Assembly (NCBI RefSeq): GCF_016056375.1
Contig: NZ_JAEDAE010000009.1
Coordinates: 141,259-205,258, forward strand
Direction: 5' to 3'
Source: Hymenobacter negativus
Lineage (GTDB): Bacteria > Bacteroidota > Bacteroidia > Cytophagales > Hymenobacteraceae
Length of the DNA stretch: 64,000 nucleotides
Position 1 is the stretch's first letter. Every line of letters begins with the position of its first letter. This document shows positions 16,922 through 25,713 of this stretch, one piece after another. The position numbers were made by a program, and so were the translations under genes. The notes under the pieces were generated by a model, which worked only from the letters and a program-made list of their open reading frames with translations, was not told the origin of the DNA and did not search any database.

Positions 16922-19279
16922 GAAACGGAAATTGTAGGTCAGCGAAGGGATGACCGGGAACAGCGACACCTGCTTGGCCTGGAAGCCGGTGGTGCGGCCG
17001 CTGGCCTTGTCCTTCACCGTGTCGAAAAACACGAAGTAGGCGTTGCGGCGGTTGTAAGCGTTATAAATGCTCAGGGTGAGGTCCTGGTCGCGCCGGGCCC
17101 CGATTTTGTACACCACGCCGAGGTCGAGGCGGTGGTACGGGATGAGGCGGTAGGAATTGCGGTCGGGGTACACGGGCACCGGGCGCGGGTCGATGCCCAC
17201 GCTGGAGCCCGGAATGTCCTGCACCCCAAAGCGGCCCAGCGGCAGCGTGGTCAGGTTGCCCGAGGTGTAGATAAAGCTGGCCGTGAGGTTGATGCGCGGG
17301 TTTAGTTGATGTAGCACCACCACGGTCAGGTTGTGGCGCCGGTCGTAGTTGGGGTGGAAATCGCGGCCGCCGTTCACGCCGTTGGTGCCGTTCTGGGGCT
17401 GGAAATTGCGCCAGCTCCAGGCCAGCGTGTAGCCAATCCAGCCGGTGGTTTTGCCGGTTTTCTTCTCTAAATAAAGCTCGTTGCCGTAGGCCCAGCTCTT
17501 GCCGAAAATGAATTCCTGGTCCAAATCAGGGTTCACAAACAGCTGCGCACCATCGCGGAAATCGACTTGGTTGCGCCCCCATTTGTAGTACAGCTCGTTG
17601 GTGAGCAAATACTTGCCGCCGCCCAGCAGGAAGCTGGCCCCGCCGCTCACCTGCTGCGACTGCTGCGGCTTCACCGACAGCCGCGAGGGGTACCAGATAT
17701 CCGTGGGCAACGACGCGCCCGAGTTCGTGACCAAGTGCACGTACTGGTACATCATGGCGTAGTTGAGCTTGAACGAAGTCTTGTCGTTCAGGGCGTAGCG
17801 GGCGGCGGCGCGGGGCTCGAGGCCGCCGTACTGGTCGGTGCCGCTGCGGAAACCGGTGAGGCGCAGGCCGCCTTCGAGCTGGAGCTTGTCGGTGGCCTTG
17901 TAGTTGTCGGAGGCGTACACCCCGCCGTCGAGGCCGAAGTAGTGCACGTCGGAGCCGATGCCGAGGCGGCCGTCGCCGGTGCTGGCGCTGAGGCGGCCCA
18001 CCCCGAACCGGTGCTGCGTGAGCACGGCCCCGAACTTGATTTGGTGCCGGTCGTTGGGCGCGTACTCGAAGTCGGTGCGCCCGGTGTAGTCCGTGATTTG
18101 CGAGCCCAGGTTGAAGTTGAACACGTTGGCCAGCTGGTTGGTCAGCGTGTACTTGTAGTCCGACACCGACGCGGTGGTATTCACGAACAGCTTGGGCGAA
18201 AACGTGTGGTTCCAGCGCAGCGAGCCAATGGTATTGCCCCACTGGAAGCTGAACTTGAAGCCGTTGGGGCTGCTAAAACCGAAGATATCGCGGCCCAGGT
18301 AGCCGGTCAGGAACACCTGGTCCTTTTCACTGAGCGTGTAGTTGGCCTTGGCGTTGAAATCGTAGAAATAGTAGTCGGGAATGGGGCTGTAGTCCTCCTT
18401 GCCCTCGTTGGCCTTGTTGAGGGCCCGCGTGAAAATGTCGAAATACGTGCGCCGGCCGCTCACAATGAACGAGCCTTTGCCCTTATTGATTGGCCCTTCG
18501 TAGGTGAGGCGCGACGAAATTAGGCCTACGCCGCCGGTGGCCACGAAGTGCTGGCGGTCGCCCTCGCGCAGCTTCACATCGACCACCGACGACAGCCGCC
18601 CGCCAAACTGCGCCGGAAAGCCCGACTTGTACAGGTCCACACTCTGCACAGCATCAGAATTGAACACCGAAAACAACCCAAACAAATGGTTGGGGTTGTA
18701 CACCACCGTGTTATCGAGCAGCACTAGGTTCTGGTCGGCCGAGCCGCCGCGCACAAACAGGCCGCTGGTGCCCTCGCCCCCGCTCTGCACGCCGGGCTTC
18801 AGCTGCAGGGTTTTCAGAATATCGACTTCGCCAAACAGCGCCGGCAGCAGCTTGGCCTCCTTGATGCTGAGGTGCTCGACGCCCATTTGCGTGGTTTTGA
18901 GCTTCTGCTCCAGCGTCGCGGCGCCTTCCACCACCACTTCGCCCAGCTCGTTGCCGCTTTCTTCGAGATTAAAGCTGAGGCGCTCGTTTTTTTTCAGGTT
19001 CACCTCGCGGGTGATTTGCTGATAGCTGATGAAGGCGATGACGAGCTGGTGATGCCCGGCGGGCAGGCTCAGCGAGTAGTGGCCGAGGGAATCGGCGGCG
19101 GTGCCGGTGTTGAGGGCGGGCACGGCCACGCTGGCGCCGGGCAGGGTTTCGCCGCGCCCGCCCCGCACCGTGCCGCTGATGGTGAACCGAACCGCCGTCT
19201 GGGCCCAGCCGGAGCGCGGCCATGCCATCCCCAATACAAACAATAACAAGTAGTAACGCCGGGCAGAGCTAAAAATCAT
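16919..19279 (-). CDS. TonB-dependent receptor with carboxypeptidase-regulatory-like N-terminus
   Basis: 786 residues from the ATG at 19277-19279, after a TACCTTTG box. A signal peptide ends near GWAQ. Residues about 28-105 form a CarboxypepD_reg-like domain (ISGTVRGGRGETLPGASVAV...TAADSLGHYSLSLPAGHHQL). The plug follows (FGEVDILKTLQLKPGVQSGGEGTSGLFVRGGSADQNLVLLDNTVVYNP...GLFSVFNSDAVQSVDLYKSG), then a long beta-barrel ending in LTYNFRF with a terminal aromatic residue. Family knowledge: outer-membrane import of an unknown ligand using TonB energy. DUF4249 downstream supports a two-component uptake unit. The stop codon is formed by a repeat element. Confidence 0.92.
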   Translation of the reverse strand: MIFSSARRYYLLLFVLGMAWPRSGWAQTAVRFTISGTVRGGRGETLPGASVAVPALNTGTAADSLGHYSLSLPAGHHQLVIAFISYQQITREVNLKKNERLSFNLEESGNELGEVVVEGAATLEQKLKTTQMGVEHLSIKEAKLLPALFGEVDILKTLQLKPGVQSGGEGTSGLFVRGGSADQNLVLLDNTVVYNPNHLFGLFSVFNSDAVQSVDLYKSGFPAQFGGRLSSVVDVKLREGDRQHFVATGGVGLISSRLTYEGPINKGKGSFIVSGRRTYFDIFTRALNKANEGKEDYSPIPDYYFYDFNAKANYTLSEKDQVFLTGYLGRDIFGFSSPNGFKFSFQWGNTIGSLRWNHTFSPKLFVNTTASVSDYKYTLTNQLANVFNFNLGSQITDYTGRTDFEYAPNDRHQIKFGAVLTQHRFGVGRLSASTGDGRLGIGSDVHYFGLDGGVYASDNYKATDKLQLEGGLRLTGFRSGTDQYGGLEPRAAARYALNDKTSFKLNYAMMYQYVHLVTNSGASLPTDIWYPSRLSVKPQQSQQVSGGASFLLGGGKYLLTNELYYKWGRNQVDFRDGAQLFVNPDLDQEFIFGKSWAYGNELYLEKKTGKTTGWIGYTLAWSWRNFQPQNGTNGVNGGRDFHPNYDRRHNLTVVVLHQLNPRINLTASFIYTSGNLTTLPLGRFGVQDIPGSSVGIDPRPVPVYPDRNSYRLIPYHRLDLGVVYKIGARRDQDLTLSIYNAYNRRNAYFVFFDTVKDKASGRTTGFQAKQVSLFPVIPSLTYNFRF

Positions 19280-19301
19280 ACGGTAGCAATCGGGGAACGC
19301 G

Positions 19302-19309
19302 CAAAGGTA
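19302..19309 (-). promoter_or_regulatory. Bacteroidota -7 box (TACCTTTG) for the TonB receptor
   Basis: Exact TAnnTTTG match read on the minus strand, 22 bases before the receptor ATG and inside the 86-base gap after the thioredoxin gene. It suggests that the receptor unit has its own promoter. Confidence 0.5.
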
Positions 19310-19365
19310 GCGACCTCCCCAACGCCGGTAACCGGCGGATAGTTTATCGCCCGCGCCCCGGCGGG

Positions 19366-19677
19366 CTACTTGCCCACGTAAGGCTGCAACACCTGGGCGA
19401 TTTGGGCGGCCGGCACTACGCCCGCCTGCCGCCATACCGGCTGCCCCTGGTGGAACAGAATCAGCGTGGGAATGCTCTGCACGCGGTATTGCTGGGCCAC
19501 GGCCTGGTTCTTGTCCACGTCGATTTTAATAACGCGCAGCTTGCCGCCGTGCTGGGCAGCCACCTGCTCCAGAATGGGAGCCATGGTTTTGCAGGGACCG
19601 CACCAGGTGGCGTAAAAATCGACCAGAACCGGCATGCCGGGGCTATTGATGAGTTCGGGAAAAGACTTGCGAGGCAT
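19366..19677 (-). CDS. trxA: Thioredoxin
   Basis: 103 residues with the full thioredoxin fold order: PVLVDFYATWCGPCKTMAPIL with the redox pair C26/C29 in WCGPC, then VIKIDVDKNQAVAQQYRVQSIPTLILF with the cis-Pro of SIPT, and a C-terminal amphipathic helix. Reduces protein disulfides in the cytoplasm with NADPH via thioredoxin reductase. Length and motifs are standard. It precedes the TonB receptor gene on the same strand, but that gene has its own -7 box. Confidence 0.93.
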   Translation of the reverse strand: MPRKSFPELINSPGMPVLVDFYATWCGPCKTMAPILEQVAAQHGGKLRVIKIDVDKNQAVAQQYRVQSIPTLILFHQGQPVWRQAGVVPAAQIAQVLQPYVGK

Positions 19678-19730
19678 GACGATGGATAATTAAGGCGAGA
19701 GGCCGAGGGGATTGAACCGGTTATAACGCA

Positions 19731-19765
19731 AAAAGCCCGGCACGTGGCCAGGCTTTTGGTTTTTT
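19731..19765 (-). terminator. probable terminator of the secreted-protein gene
   Basis: On the minus strand AAAAGCCTGGC and GCCGGGCTTTTT form an imperfect stem around CACGT, followed by a T-tract. It lies 20 bases after the stop codon of the gene at 19785-20234. Confidence 0.65.
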
Positions 19766-19784
19766 GCGGCCGGAATTGGCTTAG

Positions 19785-20234
19785 CTACTTGTTGATAACC
19801 GTTATGTCGTTGGCTACTTCGGGCAGCGTGAAGCGGCCGCCCACGGCTTTCACGCCCTTCACGCGGCACTCCCAGGTATAGCGGCCGGGGATGGCGGTGG
19901 CCGCCTCGCCGGTTTCGGCCTTGAAGTACTGGGGGTCGGAGGGGTCGGTGGGAAACAATACGTCTACGCCGGTCTGGCCTTTTTCAAGTTCTTTCACCAA
20001 CAGATAATCCTTGCCGGTTTTTTCGCTGTGCACGATGAAAGTAGCCGTGTATGGGCCGAGTTGGCCGTATTTATCCAAAATACCCAGCTTGATTTGGGCG
20101 GTGGTGCTCACCATCCAGGTTTGCGCGCGGGCTTCGGGGGCTGAGCCCAGTAGCAATATCATCATCAGGGCCCCGGTCAGCCAGCCGGCCAGTGGCCACT
20201 GTTTGGGAATTAAGAAGGAAGGTACAGGTATCAT
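19785..20234 (-). CDS. secreted protein of unknown function
   Basis: 149 residues from the ATG at 20232-20234 (a GTG one codon earlier is possible). A long signal peptide with a hydrophobic core GWLTGALMMILLLGSAPEARAQ is cleaved near ARAQ. I do not recognise the mature part. It is about 110 residues, probably beta-rich, with LGPYTATFIVHSEKTGKDYLLVKELEKGQTGVDVLFP and GRYTWECRVKGVKAVGGRFTLPE. The second stretch resembles a fibronectin-like or Ig-like strand pair. No neighbour points to a role. It is divergent from the HNH gene. Confidence 0.7.
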   Translation of the reverse strand: MIPVPSFLIPKQWPLAGWLTGALMMILLLGSAPEARAQTWMVSTTAQIKLGILDKYGQLGPYTATFIVHSEKTGKDYLLVKELEKGQTGVDVLFPTDPSDPQYFKAETGEAATAIPGRYTWECRVKGVKAVGGRFTLPEVANDITVINK

Positions 20235-20412
20235 CACGGTTAAAATAAGGAGAAAAAGGGTGAAATGCAGTGCAAAAGAACGGGTGGTAATATGCGCAGT
20301 CAGCGCACATTACCCGCCAAGATAGTGTGTTGATAACAAATCCGCAACTTGCAGCGAGCGCAGCCTGTTAAGGTTTCAGTCAAATTGTTCATGCCCGACT
20401 ACTATTTGCGGT

Positions 20413-20742
20413 ATGCCCAGGCAACGCCCAAGGTCCAATCAATGGCCGCCCAGTCCGGCACCCGCCGCTGCTGCTATACGCTGTGGCCTTTGCGAGCGGG
20501 AGGTGCAGGCCACTTCCCGCCACCACCTCGTGCCCCGCGAAGAGGGCGGCAAGCACGGCCCCACCGTCGACTTGTGCCAGCCCTGCCACAGCAGTGTGCA
20601 CCGCTTCCTGAGCAACCGCGCCCTGGCCAGGCAATACGCTTCCGTGGAAGCCCTGAGGGAGGCCGAGGAGCTGCAAACCTACCTGCACTGGATTCGGAAG
20701 CAACGCGTGGAGCGCATCAGCAACCGGCGCGGGCGGCGGTAG
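20413..20742 (+). CDS. small HNH-type nuclease-like protein
   Basis: 109 residues. After a basic, proline-rich start it has CGLCEREVQATSRHHLVPREEGGKHGPTVDLCQPCHSSVHRFLS. This gives two CxxC zinc pairs and an HHLVPR...HxxxH core, matching the compact HNH endonuclease family that carries HHxxPxxxGG and LCxxCHxxVH. The tail is a charged helix. Family members are single-domain proteins with uncharacterised substrates. The ATG at 20413 is preceded by TACTATTTG, a near match to the -7 box. No methylase or restriction partner is present, and the following gene is 43 bases downstream. Confidence 0.75.
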   Translation: MPRQRPRSNQWPPSPAPAAAAIRCGLCEREVQATSRHHLVPREEGGKHGPTVDLCQPCHSSVHRFLSNRALARQYASVEALREAEELQTYLHWIRKQRVERISNRRGRR

Positions 20743-20785
20743 CTGCAGTTGCGCGGATAAGGCATTTTTGACGGAGCTTTGCCGG

Positions 20786-21844
20786 ATGAACCGCTATTTC
20801 GTGCCTTTCGCGCAGCTTCGGCAGCAGCCTAGTATTGTGGTGGATAGCGTGGGCCTGGGGGCCGTGCTCACGCTGGCGCACTGGCGCGGGGCGGCCACGC
20901 CCGCAGCCCTGCGCGACGATACCAGCGCTGGCTCGGCGTTGCGGGCCCTGCACCAGCCCGCCACGCCGGGTCTGGAGGCGGCAGCCGTGACAGCCAATCA
21001 TTTTGATATCGACGGCTTTATCGGCGTGTGGAGCCTGCTGAATCCCGGGTTGGCCTTGGCACAAGAAGAACTGCTGCGCATGGTGGCCGTGCTGGGCGAC
21101 TTCCGGGAAATCGACTTTGCCCACCCGCTGGCCGATGACGCGCTGAAACTGGTGTGCTGGCTGAATGCTGAGGAAAAAGCCCGGTTCTATGAGCCCTTCG
21201 GCGCGCCCATTCGGCGGCGGCGCGAAGACGAAGCTTCAGCGGAGAAGTTCGATTGGTTCTTGCCGCGCTTCGCTGAAGTGCTGCAAAACCCGGAAGCCGG
21301 CCGCGCCGCCTGGCAGCCCGAATACGACCGGGTGCAACAGGCGGCAGCCATCATCCAAAGCCCTGCAACCACGCAGCAGCACTACCCGGAAATTGGGCTG
21401 GTGGTGGTGAATACGCCCGCGCCAGTGCCGTACTACGCCCTCTTCGGCCCAACGGCGGGCTACGACATTGTGCTGAGCCAGTACGACGGCAACCGCTACG
21501 AACTGGAATACAAGTACACCACTTGGATTGACCTGGCCAGCCGCCCTACCCTGCCGCGGCTGCCGCTGGCCCCGCTCGTAGCCCGCCTGAACGCGCTGGA
21601 AACCAGCGGCCGCGCCTGGGCCGCCGATGGCATCACCGACACCGGCCCGCTGCTGCGCCTGACCGGCAAAAAGCTCAGCAAAGCTGAGCGCTACGCTGCC
21701 CCCGATGGCCGGCCGATTTACGCATCGTCCATCGCGCCGGAGGTACTGGAACGGGAAGTAGTGGCGTTTTTTCGGGCTGGCTACGAAGGGATTGAGCCGA
21801 AGAAATACTGGACCTGGCCGGAAGTGAAGGCGGCCGGAATGTAG
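20786..21844 (+). CDS. DUF6687-like conserved protein
   Basis: 352 residues from the ATG at 20786 (an upstream TTG at 20768 is unlikely). The N-terminus FVPFAQLRQQPSIVVDS and LTLAHWRGAATPAALRDDTSA, and the motif ANHFDIDGFIGVWSLLNP, are what I associate with DUF6687 proteins of Cytophagales; the family assignment is from memory. The D-x-DG pattern recalls DHH phosphoesterases or nucleases, but I cannot extend that. A YDIVLSQYDGNRYELEYKYTTW stretch and a Trp-rich C-terminus suggest ligand binding. It may be cotranscribed with the HNH gene 43 bases upstream. The stop codon TAG is formed by the terminus of a palindromic repeat. Confidence 0.65.
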   Translation: MNRYFVPFAQLRQQPSIVVDSVGLGAVLTLAHWRGAATPAALRDDTSAGSALRALHQPATPGLEAAAVTANHFDIDGFIGVWSLLNPGLALAQEELLRMVAVLGDFREIDFAHPLADDALKLVCWLNAEEKARFYEPFGAPIRRRREDEASAEKFDWFLPRFAEVLQNPEAGRAAWQPEYDRVQQAAAIIQSPATTQQHYPEIGLVVVNTPAPVPYYALFGPTAGYDIVLSQYDGNRYELEYKYTTWIDLASRPTLPRLPLAPLVARLNALETSGRAWAADGITDTGPLLRLTGKKLSKAERYAAPDGRPIYASSIAPEVLEREVVAFFRAGYEGIEPKKYWTWPEVKAAGM

Positions 21845-21926
21845 AGACGCGACACTTCGTGTCTCGGCGTTCGCGCCATTTAAGCGTCTCATTCAACGGG
21901 AAGACGCGAAGTGTCGCGTCTCTACA
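21840..21926. repeat. TGTAGAGACGC palindromic element between convergent genes
   Basis: Arms 21840-21864 and 21902-21926 (25 bases, one mismatch) surround a 37-base centre. Both termini read TGTAGAGACGC outward to inward. The TAG in each terminus is the stop codon of the flanking gene: DUF6687-like at 21842-21844 and sbcC at 21922-21924. A second copy of the head is at 41281-41312. Confidence 0.85.
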
Positions 21927-24900
21927 CCGCGCAGTCGGTTTCTTCGCCGCGCACGTCTACCAGGTGCACCGAGCTGTTGCCGCCCGCGCCGGGCCGCACC
22001 CGAATCTGAGTACCGATGCGGTCCTTCAGGTCGGAAACGTGGGAAATGATGCCAATCATTTTGCCCGAGTGTTGCAGGCGCTCCAGCGCATCAAGGGCCG
22101 TATTCAGCGCCTCGGGGTCGAGGGTACCGAAGCCTTCGTCGATAAACAATGACTCAATACGGGCCTTATGGCCGGCCAGCTCGCTCAGGCCCAAGGCCAA
22201 TGCCAGGCTCACCAGAAAGCTCTCGCCGCCCGAGAGCGACGCCATGGGGCGCACCGTGTCGGCCTGGTCATGGTCGATGATTTGCAGCTCCAGGTTGCGA
22301 TTGGGCGTTTTGAAAATGGTGTAGCGGCCGGTGAGCTGGCGCAAGCGCAGGTTTGCCAGCCGGGCCAGGTGCGAGAGCGTGAGGCCCTGGGCAAACTGGC
22401 TGAACTTGTCGCCCCGCGCCGAGCCGATTTGCTCGCTGAGGTCCTGCCAGCGCTGTTCTTCCTGCTGGCGCAAGAGCAACTCCTGCAAGCCGGCCGCCTG
22501 CTGAACCCGGGCGTCGTCGTCCAGCTTCAACTGGTTGCCCACGGCTCCCAGCTTCTGCTGCAGGATGTCGTCAGCAGCCGAAAGGGTGTTGAGCTGGGCC
22601 GTGAGCTCGGGGGCGGAGTGCGGCGTGAGGCCTGCTTCGGCGTGGTGGCTGAGCTCGGCGGTGAGGTCGGTGAGGCGGCGGGCAGCGGCAGCCTGGTTGG
22701 TCAGGTGCTCCTGCCGAAGCTGCTGGAGGCGCTGGGCTTCGGCGGCAGGCAGCAACAAGGCGCGCGCTTCGGCGGCGCTGGCGAGGCCGGCAGCGGCCAG
22801 GGCCGCGGCGAGCTCGGCCTGGCGCTGGGCAAAGGCGGCGCGGTGCGTCACCAACTGCGTTTGCAGGCTGTCGCGGCGGTTTTGTTGGATTTCGAGAGCC
22901 TTCTGTTGTTCAGCCAGCTGATTTTGACTGATTTGCTGAGCGTTGGCTAGCCGCAGGGTGGCCTGACGCAGCAACTCCGCTTCGGCGGCGGGGTCAGGCC
23001 CGGTGTAAGAGGCTTGCCGCGCCTGCTGCTGCTGCTCAAGCGCCTCCTGGTCGGCCGCAAGGACAGCGGCGGCAGCGGCAAGCTGTGCTTCCTGCTGCTG
23101 CAGCGCCTGCAGATGGGCATTGCGCTGGCTGTTTTTTTCCAGCAGCTGCTTCCCCAGTTCGCTGAGCGTGGCCACCTGGGCTTCGTAGTGGTCGGCCCGC
23201 TCCCGCAGCGTGGCCAGCAGGCCGTCGTAAGGCGGCTGGGCGGGCAGCTGCAACTTGTGTGGCTGGAGGAAATCCCGAATCGAGCTTTGGAAAATTTCAG
23301 CCTGTTCCTGCCAATGCACCAACTCATCAGCCAACTTGGCCAAGTCGGTTTCGATGGCCGCCAGCCGGTCCAGCAGGCGCGGAATCTCGCGCTGCGCAGC
23401 GGTAATAGCCTCGCCGGCCTGCAGGTATTTTTCGCGCAGCTCGGCCAGCTTTTCATCCAGCACAGCCAGCCGGCGGCGGGCGGCTACCGCAGTTTTCTGC
23501 TCTTCGTCAGCGGCTTCTAGCAGCGCACGCACGGCGGCGGGGTCAGCCGGCTGGGCAGGCACGGGCACCAGCGCTGCGGCCATTCCAGCCGCTTGCTGAC
23601 GGGCAGTTTCGGCAGCAGCAGCGGCATTTTCCCGAAGCTGGTGCCGCTGGCGTTGCTCGGTTTGGTGGCGGGTGAGGGCTGTGGTGGCCTGGCGCAATTC
23701 CTCGTCGAGCGCGGCCAGGGCCTGCGCCTGCTGGGCCACGCGCAGCTCCTGCGCATCGGCTTCGGCCGTAAAATCGGGGGTGAAAGCATGCTCCAATGCC
23801 CCGCACAACGGGCAGGGCTGACCAGCTTCCAGGTGCTGGCGGTGGGCGTTGAGGTCGGCCAGGGCCTGCTGCGCCCGAAGCTCGCGGCGGTAGCTGTCGA
23901 GGAGCTTCTGACCATCGGCCCGACGCGTCTCGAGGTGGGCAGCGGCGGTTTCGGCGGCGGTCAGGGCCGGGGCTTGCTGGTCAATTTCAGCGGCCAGGGC
24001 ATCGGCACGGGTCTGGTGTTCGTGGGCGGCCTCGGCTTTAGGCAGCAGTTGTTGCAGGGCTTGCCGGTGGGCAGTGAGGTCGTCGGCTCGCTGAACGAGG
24101 GCGGCGGCCGTCGTGCCGACTAGCAGGGCGTCGCGCTCGGTGCGGCAAGGCTGGCCTTCGTCTTTAATGGCCTGCTGGCGGGCCTGAGCCTCGGTTTCGA
24201 GGGCCCGCTGGCGGCGCAGGTCGGTGGTGGTTTGGTCTTGAGCTTTGCGCAGTTCAGTGCGGCTGGCTTCGCGGGTGGCTATCTCCTTCTGCGCATTTTG
24301 CAGGTCAATGATTTCGCGGTCCAGCGCCAGCACCTGGTTTTTCAGGTCGATTTCGGCACTGTGCTCGATGAGCCAACGGTCCAAGGCTGCGTTGCGGGTT
24401 TGCAGAGTTTCAATGGCCAGCGTCTCGCGGCGCAGGTCGGCTTCGGCCTGGTCGTAGGCTTTCCGGTTTACATCGTGGGCTTCGCGCTTTAAGTTGAGCT
24501 GATGCAAGGCCGCGGCAATTTCGGCGTCCTGCTGCTGTGCTTTGCTGAGCAGCGGGCGCAGGCGGTTTTCGTCGGCCAGCGCGGTGGCGTGGGCGGCAGC
24601 AGCAATGGTGTGGGCAGTGGCGGCAGCATCAGCGGCCAAGCGCAGGCGGGGTAAAGATTCGGCCAGCTCCCGCAGTTGCGCTTCGTCGCTGGTCACTTCC
24701 TTTTCGGCGGCTAGTGCCAGCTCCAGCGGCGTATCCACGGCGGCGGCGCGGGCGTGGCCGTCCAGCCGGGCAAACTCGGGTTGCAGGGTTGCGCCGTCGC
24801 GACGCAGGCGCTCCGTTTCGCGGGCTGTGTCGCTTAGCTGGCGGTCGAGTTGGTCGAGAATGGTGCGCCAGGTCAGGCACACAGTCAGTTCCTGCTGCTC

Positions 24901-25635
24901 CAGGTGGTGCCATTCGGCCTGCTGGTGCAGCACATCAAGCTGGGCTTCCAACTCAGCCCGCTCCTCTTCGGTCAGCAGCCGGGTAGCGTCGAGCTTGGCG
25001 CGCAGCAGCTTGGTTTTCAACTCTTCTTCCTTGGCCTTCTCAAATGCCGCCACGCTCAGCCGCGAGTAGATGCCCACATTGGTCATCTTTTCCAGCAATG
25101 CGCTCCGCTCCTTTTCGGGCGCGTGCAGGAAGCGCGCAAATTTGCCCTGGCTCAGCAGCACCGATTGCTCAAACTGCCCAAAATCCAGCCCCGACAGCTC
25201 CCCCACCCGCTTCGGCACCGCCTCCTTGCCGCTGATGACGGCTACATTGGAGGGGCTCATTACCAGCGTCATGGCATCGGCATTTAGCGCACCTTTGTCT
25301 TCGCCGCGCACCTTGCGCTTCACTTCCCAGCGCGAGCGGTAGCGTACGCGGTCCACCACGCCGGTGTCGGGGTTGGTTTCGTGCACTTCAAATTCTACCT
25401 CCGAAAAAGCGTCTTTGGCGTGGCGGCTCACCATCTCGCCCACCTGACGGTCGTGGCGCGGCACGCGGCCGTAGAGGCCCACGGCAATGGCGTCGAGCAG
25501 CGTGCTTTTGCCCGCGCCGGTGGGGCCGGTGATGGCGAAAAGCCCCGTGTCCGCCAAGGGCGTTTCATCAAAGCGAATCAGGAACGGTCCGGGCAGCGAG
25601 TTTAGGTTAGCAAAGCGGACGCTGATAATTTTCAT
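21922..25635 (-). CDS. sbcC: Exonuclease subunit SbcC (SMC-like ATPase)
   Basis: 1237 residues. Walker A GPTGAGKST lies at 37-45 after KIISVRFANLNSLPG. The two coiled-coil arms are long and Q/A/E-rich. A zinc hook PCPLCG sits in the middle (C608, C611). The C-terminal ABC part has MASLSGGESFLVSLALALGLSEL (signature) and LFIDEGFGTLDPEAL (Walker B and D-loop). With SbcD it forms the Mre11-Rad50-type nuclease that opens hairpins and processes blocked DNA ends. The partner sbcD is upstream but separated by a secreted-protein gene and a terminator. This is relevant because the window is rich in hairpin elements. Confidence 0.95.
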   Translation of the reverse strand: MKIISVRFANLNSLPGPFLIRFDETPLADTGLFAITGPTGAGKSTLLDAIAVGLYGRVPRHDRQVGEMVSRHAKDAFSEVEFEVHETNPDTGVVDRVRYRSRWEVKRKVRGEDKGALNADAMTLVMSPSNVAVISGKEAVPKRVGELSGLDFGQFEQSVLLSQGKFARFLHAPEKERSALLEKMTNVGIYSRLSVAAFEKAKEEELKTKLLRAKLDATRLLTEEERAELEAQLDVLHQQAEWHHLEQQELTVCLTWRTILDQLDRQLSDTARETERLRRDGATLQPEFARLDGHARAAAVDTPLELALAAEKEVTSDEAQLRELAESLPRLRLAADAAATAHTIAAAAHATALADENRLRPLLSKAQQQDAEIAAALHQLNLKREAHDVNRKAYDQAEADLRRETLAIETLQTRNAALDRWLIEHSAEIDLKNQVLALDREIIDLQNAQKEIATREASRTELRKAQDQTTTDLRRQRALETEAQARQQAIKDEGQPCRTERDALLVGTTAAALVQRADDLTAHRQALQQLLPKAEAAHEHQTRADALAAEIDQQAPALTAAETAAAHLETRRADGQKLLDSYRRELRAQQALADLNAHRQHLEAGQPCPLCGALEHAFTPDFTAEADAQELRVAQQAQALAALDEELRQATTALTRHQTEQRQRHQLRENAAAAAETARQQAAGMAAALVPVPAQPADPAAVRALLEAADEEQKTAVAARRRLAVLDEKLAELREKYLQAGEAITAAQREIPRLLDRLAAIETDLAKLADELVHWQEQAEIFQSSIRDFLQPHKLQLPAQPPYDGLLATLRERADHYEAQVATLSELGKQLLEKNSQRNAHLQALQQQEAQLAAAAAVLAADQEALEQQQQARQASYTGPDPAAEAELLRQATLRLANAQQISQNQLAEQQKALEIQQNRRDSLQTQLVTHRAAFAQRQAELAAALAAAGLASAAEARALLLPAAEAQRLQQLRQEHLTNQAAAARRLTDLTAELSHHAEAGLTPHSAPELTAQLNTLSAADDILQQKLGAVGNQLKLDDDARVQQAAGLQELLLRQQEEQRWQDLSEQIGSARGDKFSQFAQGLTLSHLARLANLRLRQLTGRYTIFKTPNRNLELQIIDHDQADTVRPMASLSGGESFLVSLALALGLSELAGHKARIESLFIDEGFGTLDPEALNTALDALERLQHSGKMIGIISHVSDLKDRIGTQIRVRPGAGGNSSVHLVDVRGEETDCAV

Positions 25636-25648
25636 AGCATAAAATTAA

Positions 25649-25685
25649 GCCCGCAGCTACCAGCAGTGGGCTGGCGACTGCGGGC
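25649..25685 (-). terminator. terminator between the secreted-protein gene and sbcC
   Basis: Outer arms GCCCGCAG/CTGCGGGC (25649-25656, 25678-25685) and inner arms CCAGC/GCTGG make a two-part hairpin, followed on the minus strand by TTAATTTT. It ends 14 bases before the sbcC ATG, so sbcC must be read through or start within this gap. Confidence 0.7.
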
Positions 25686-25713
25686 AAAAAACCGGCCCAG
25701 GCCGACCGCCGGG

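Noticed and set aside
19279..19677. single operon of thioredoxin, TonB receptor and DUF4249
   Set aside because: A good -7 box lies between trxA and the receptor, so a common transcript is not required; only the receptor-DUF4249 pair is supported.
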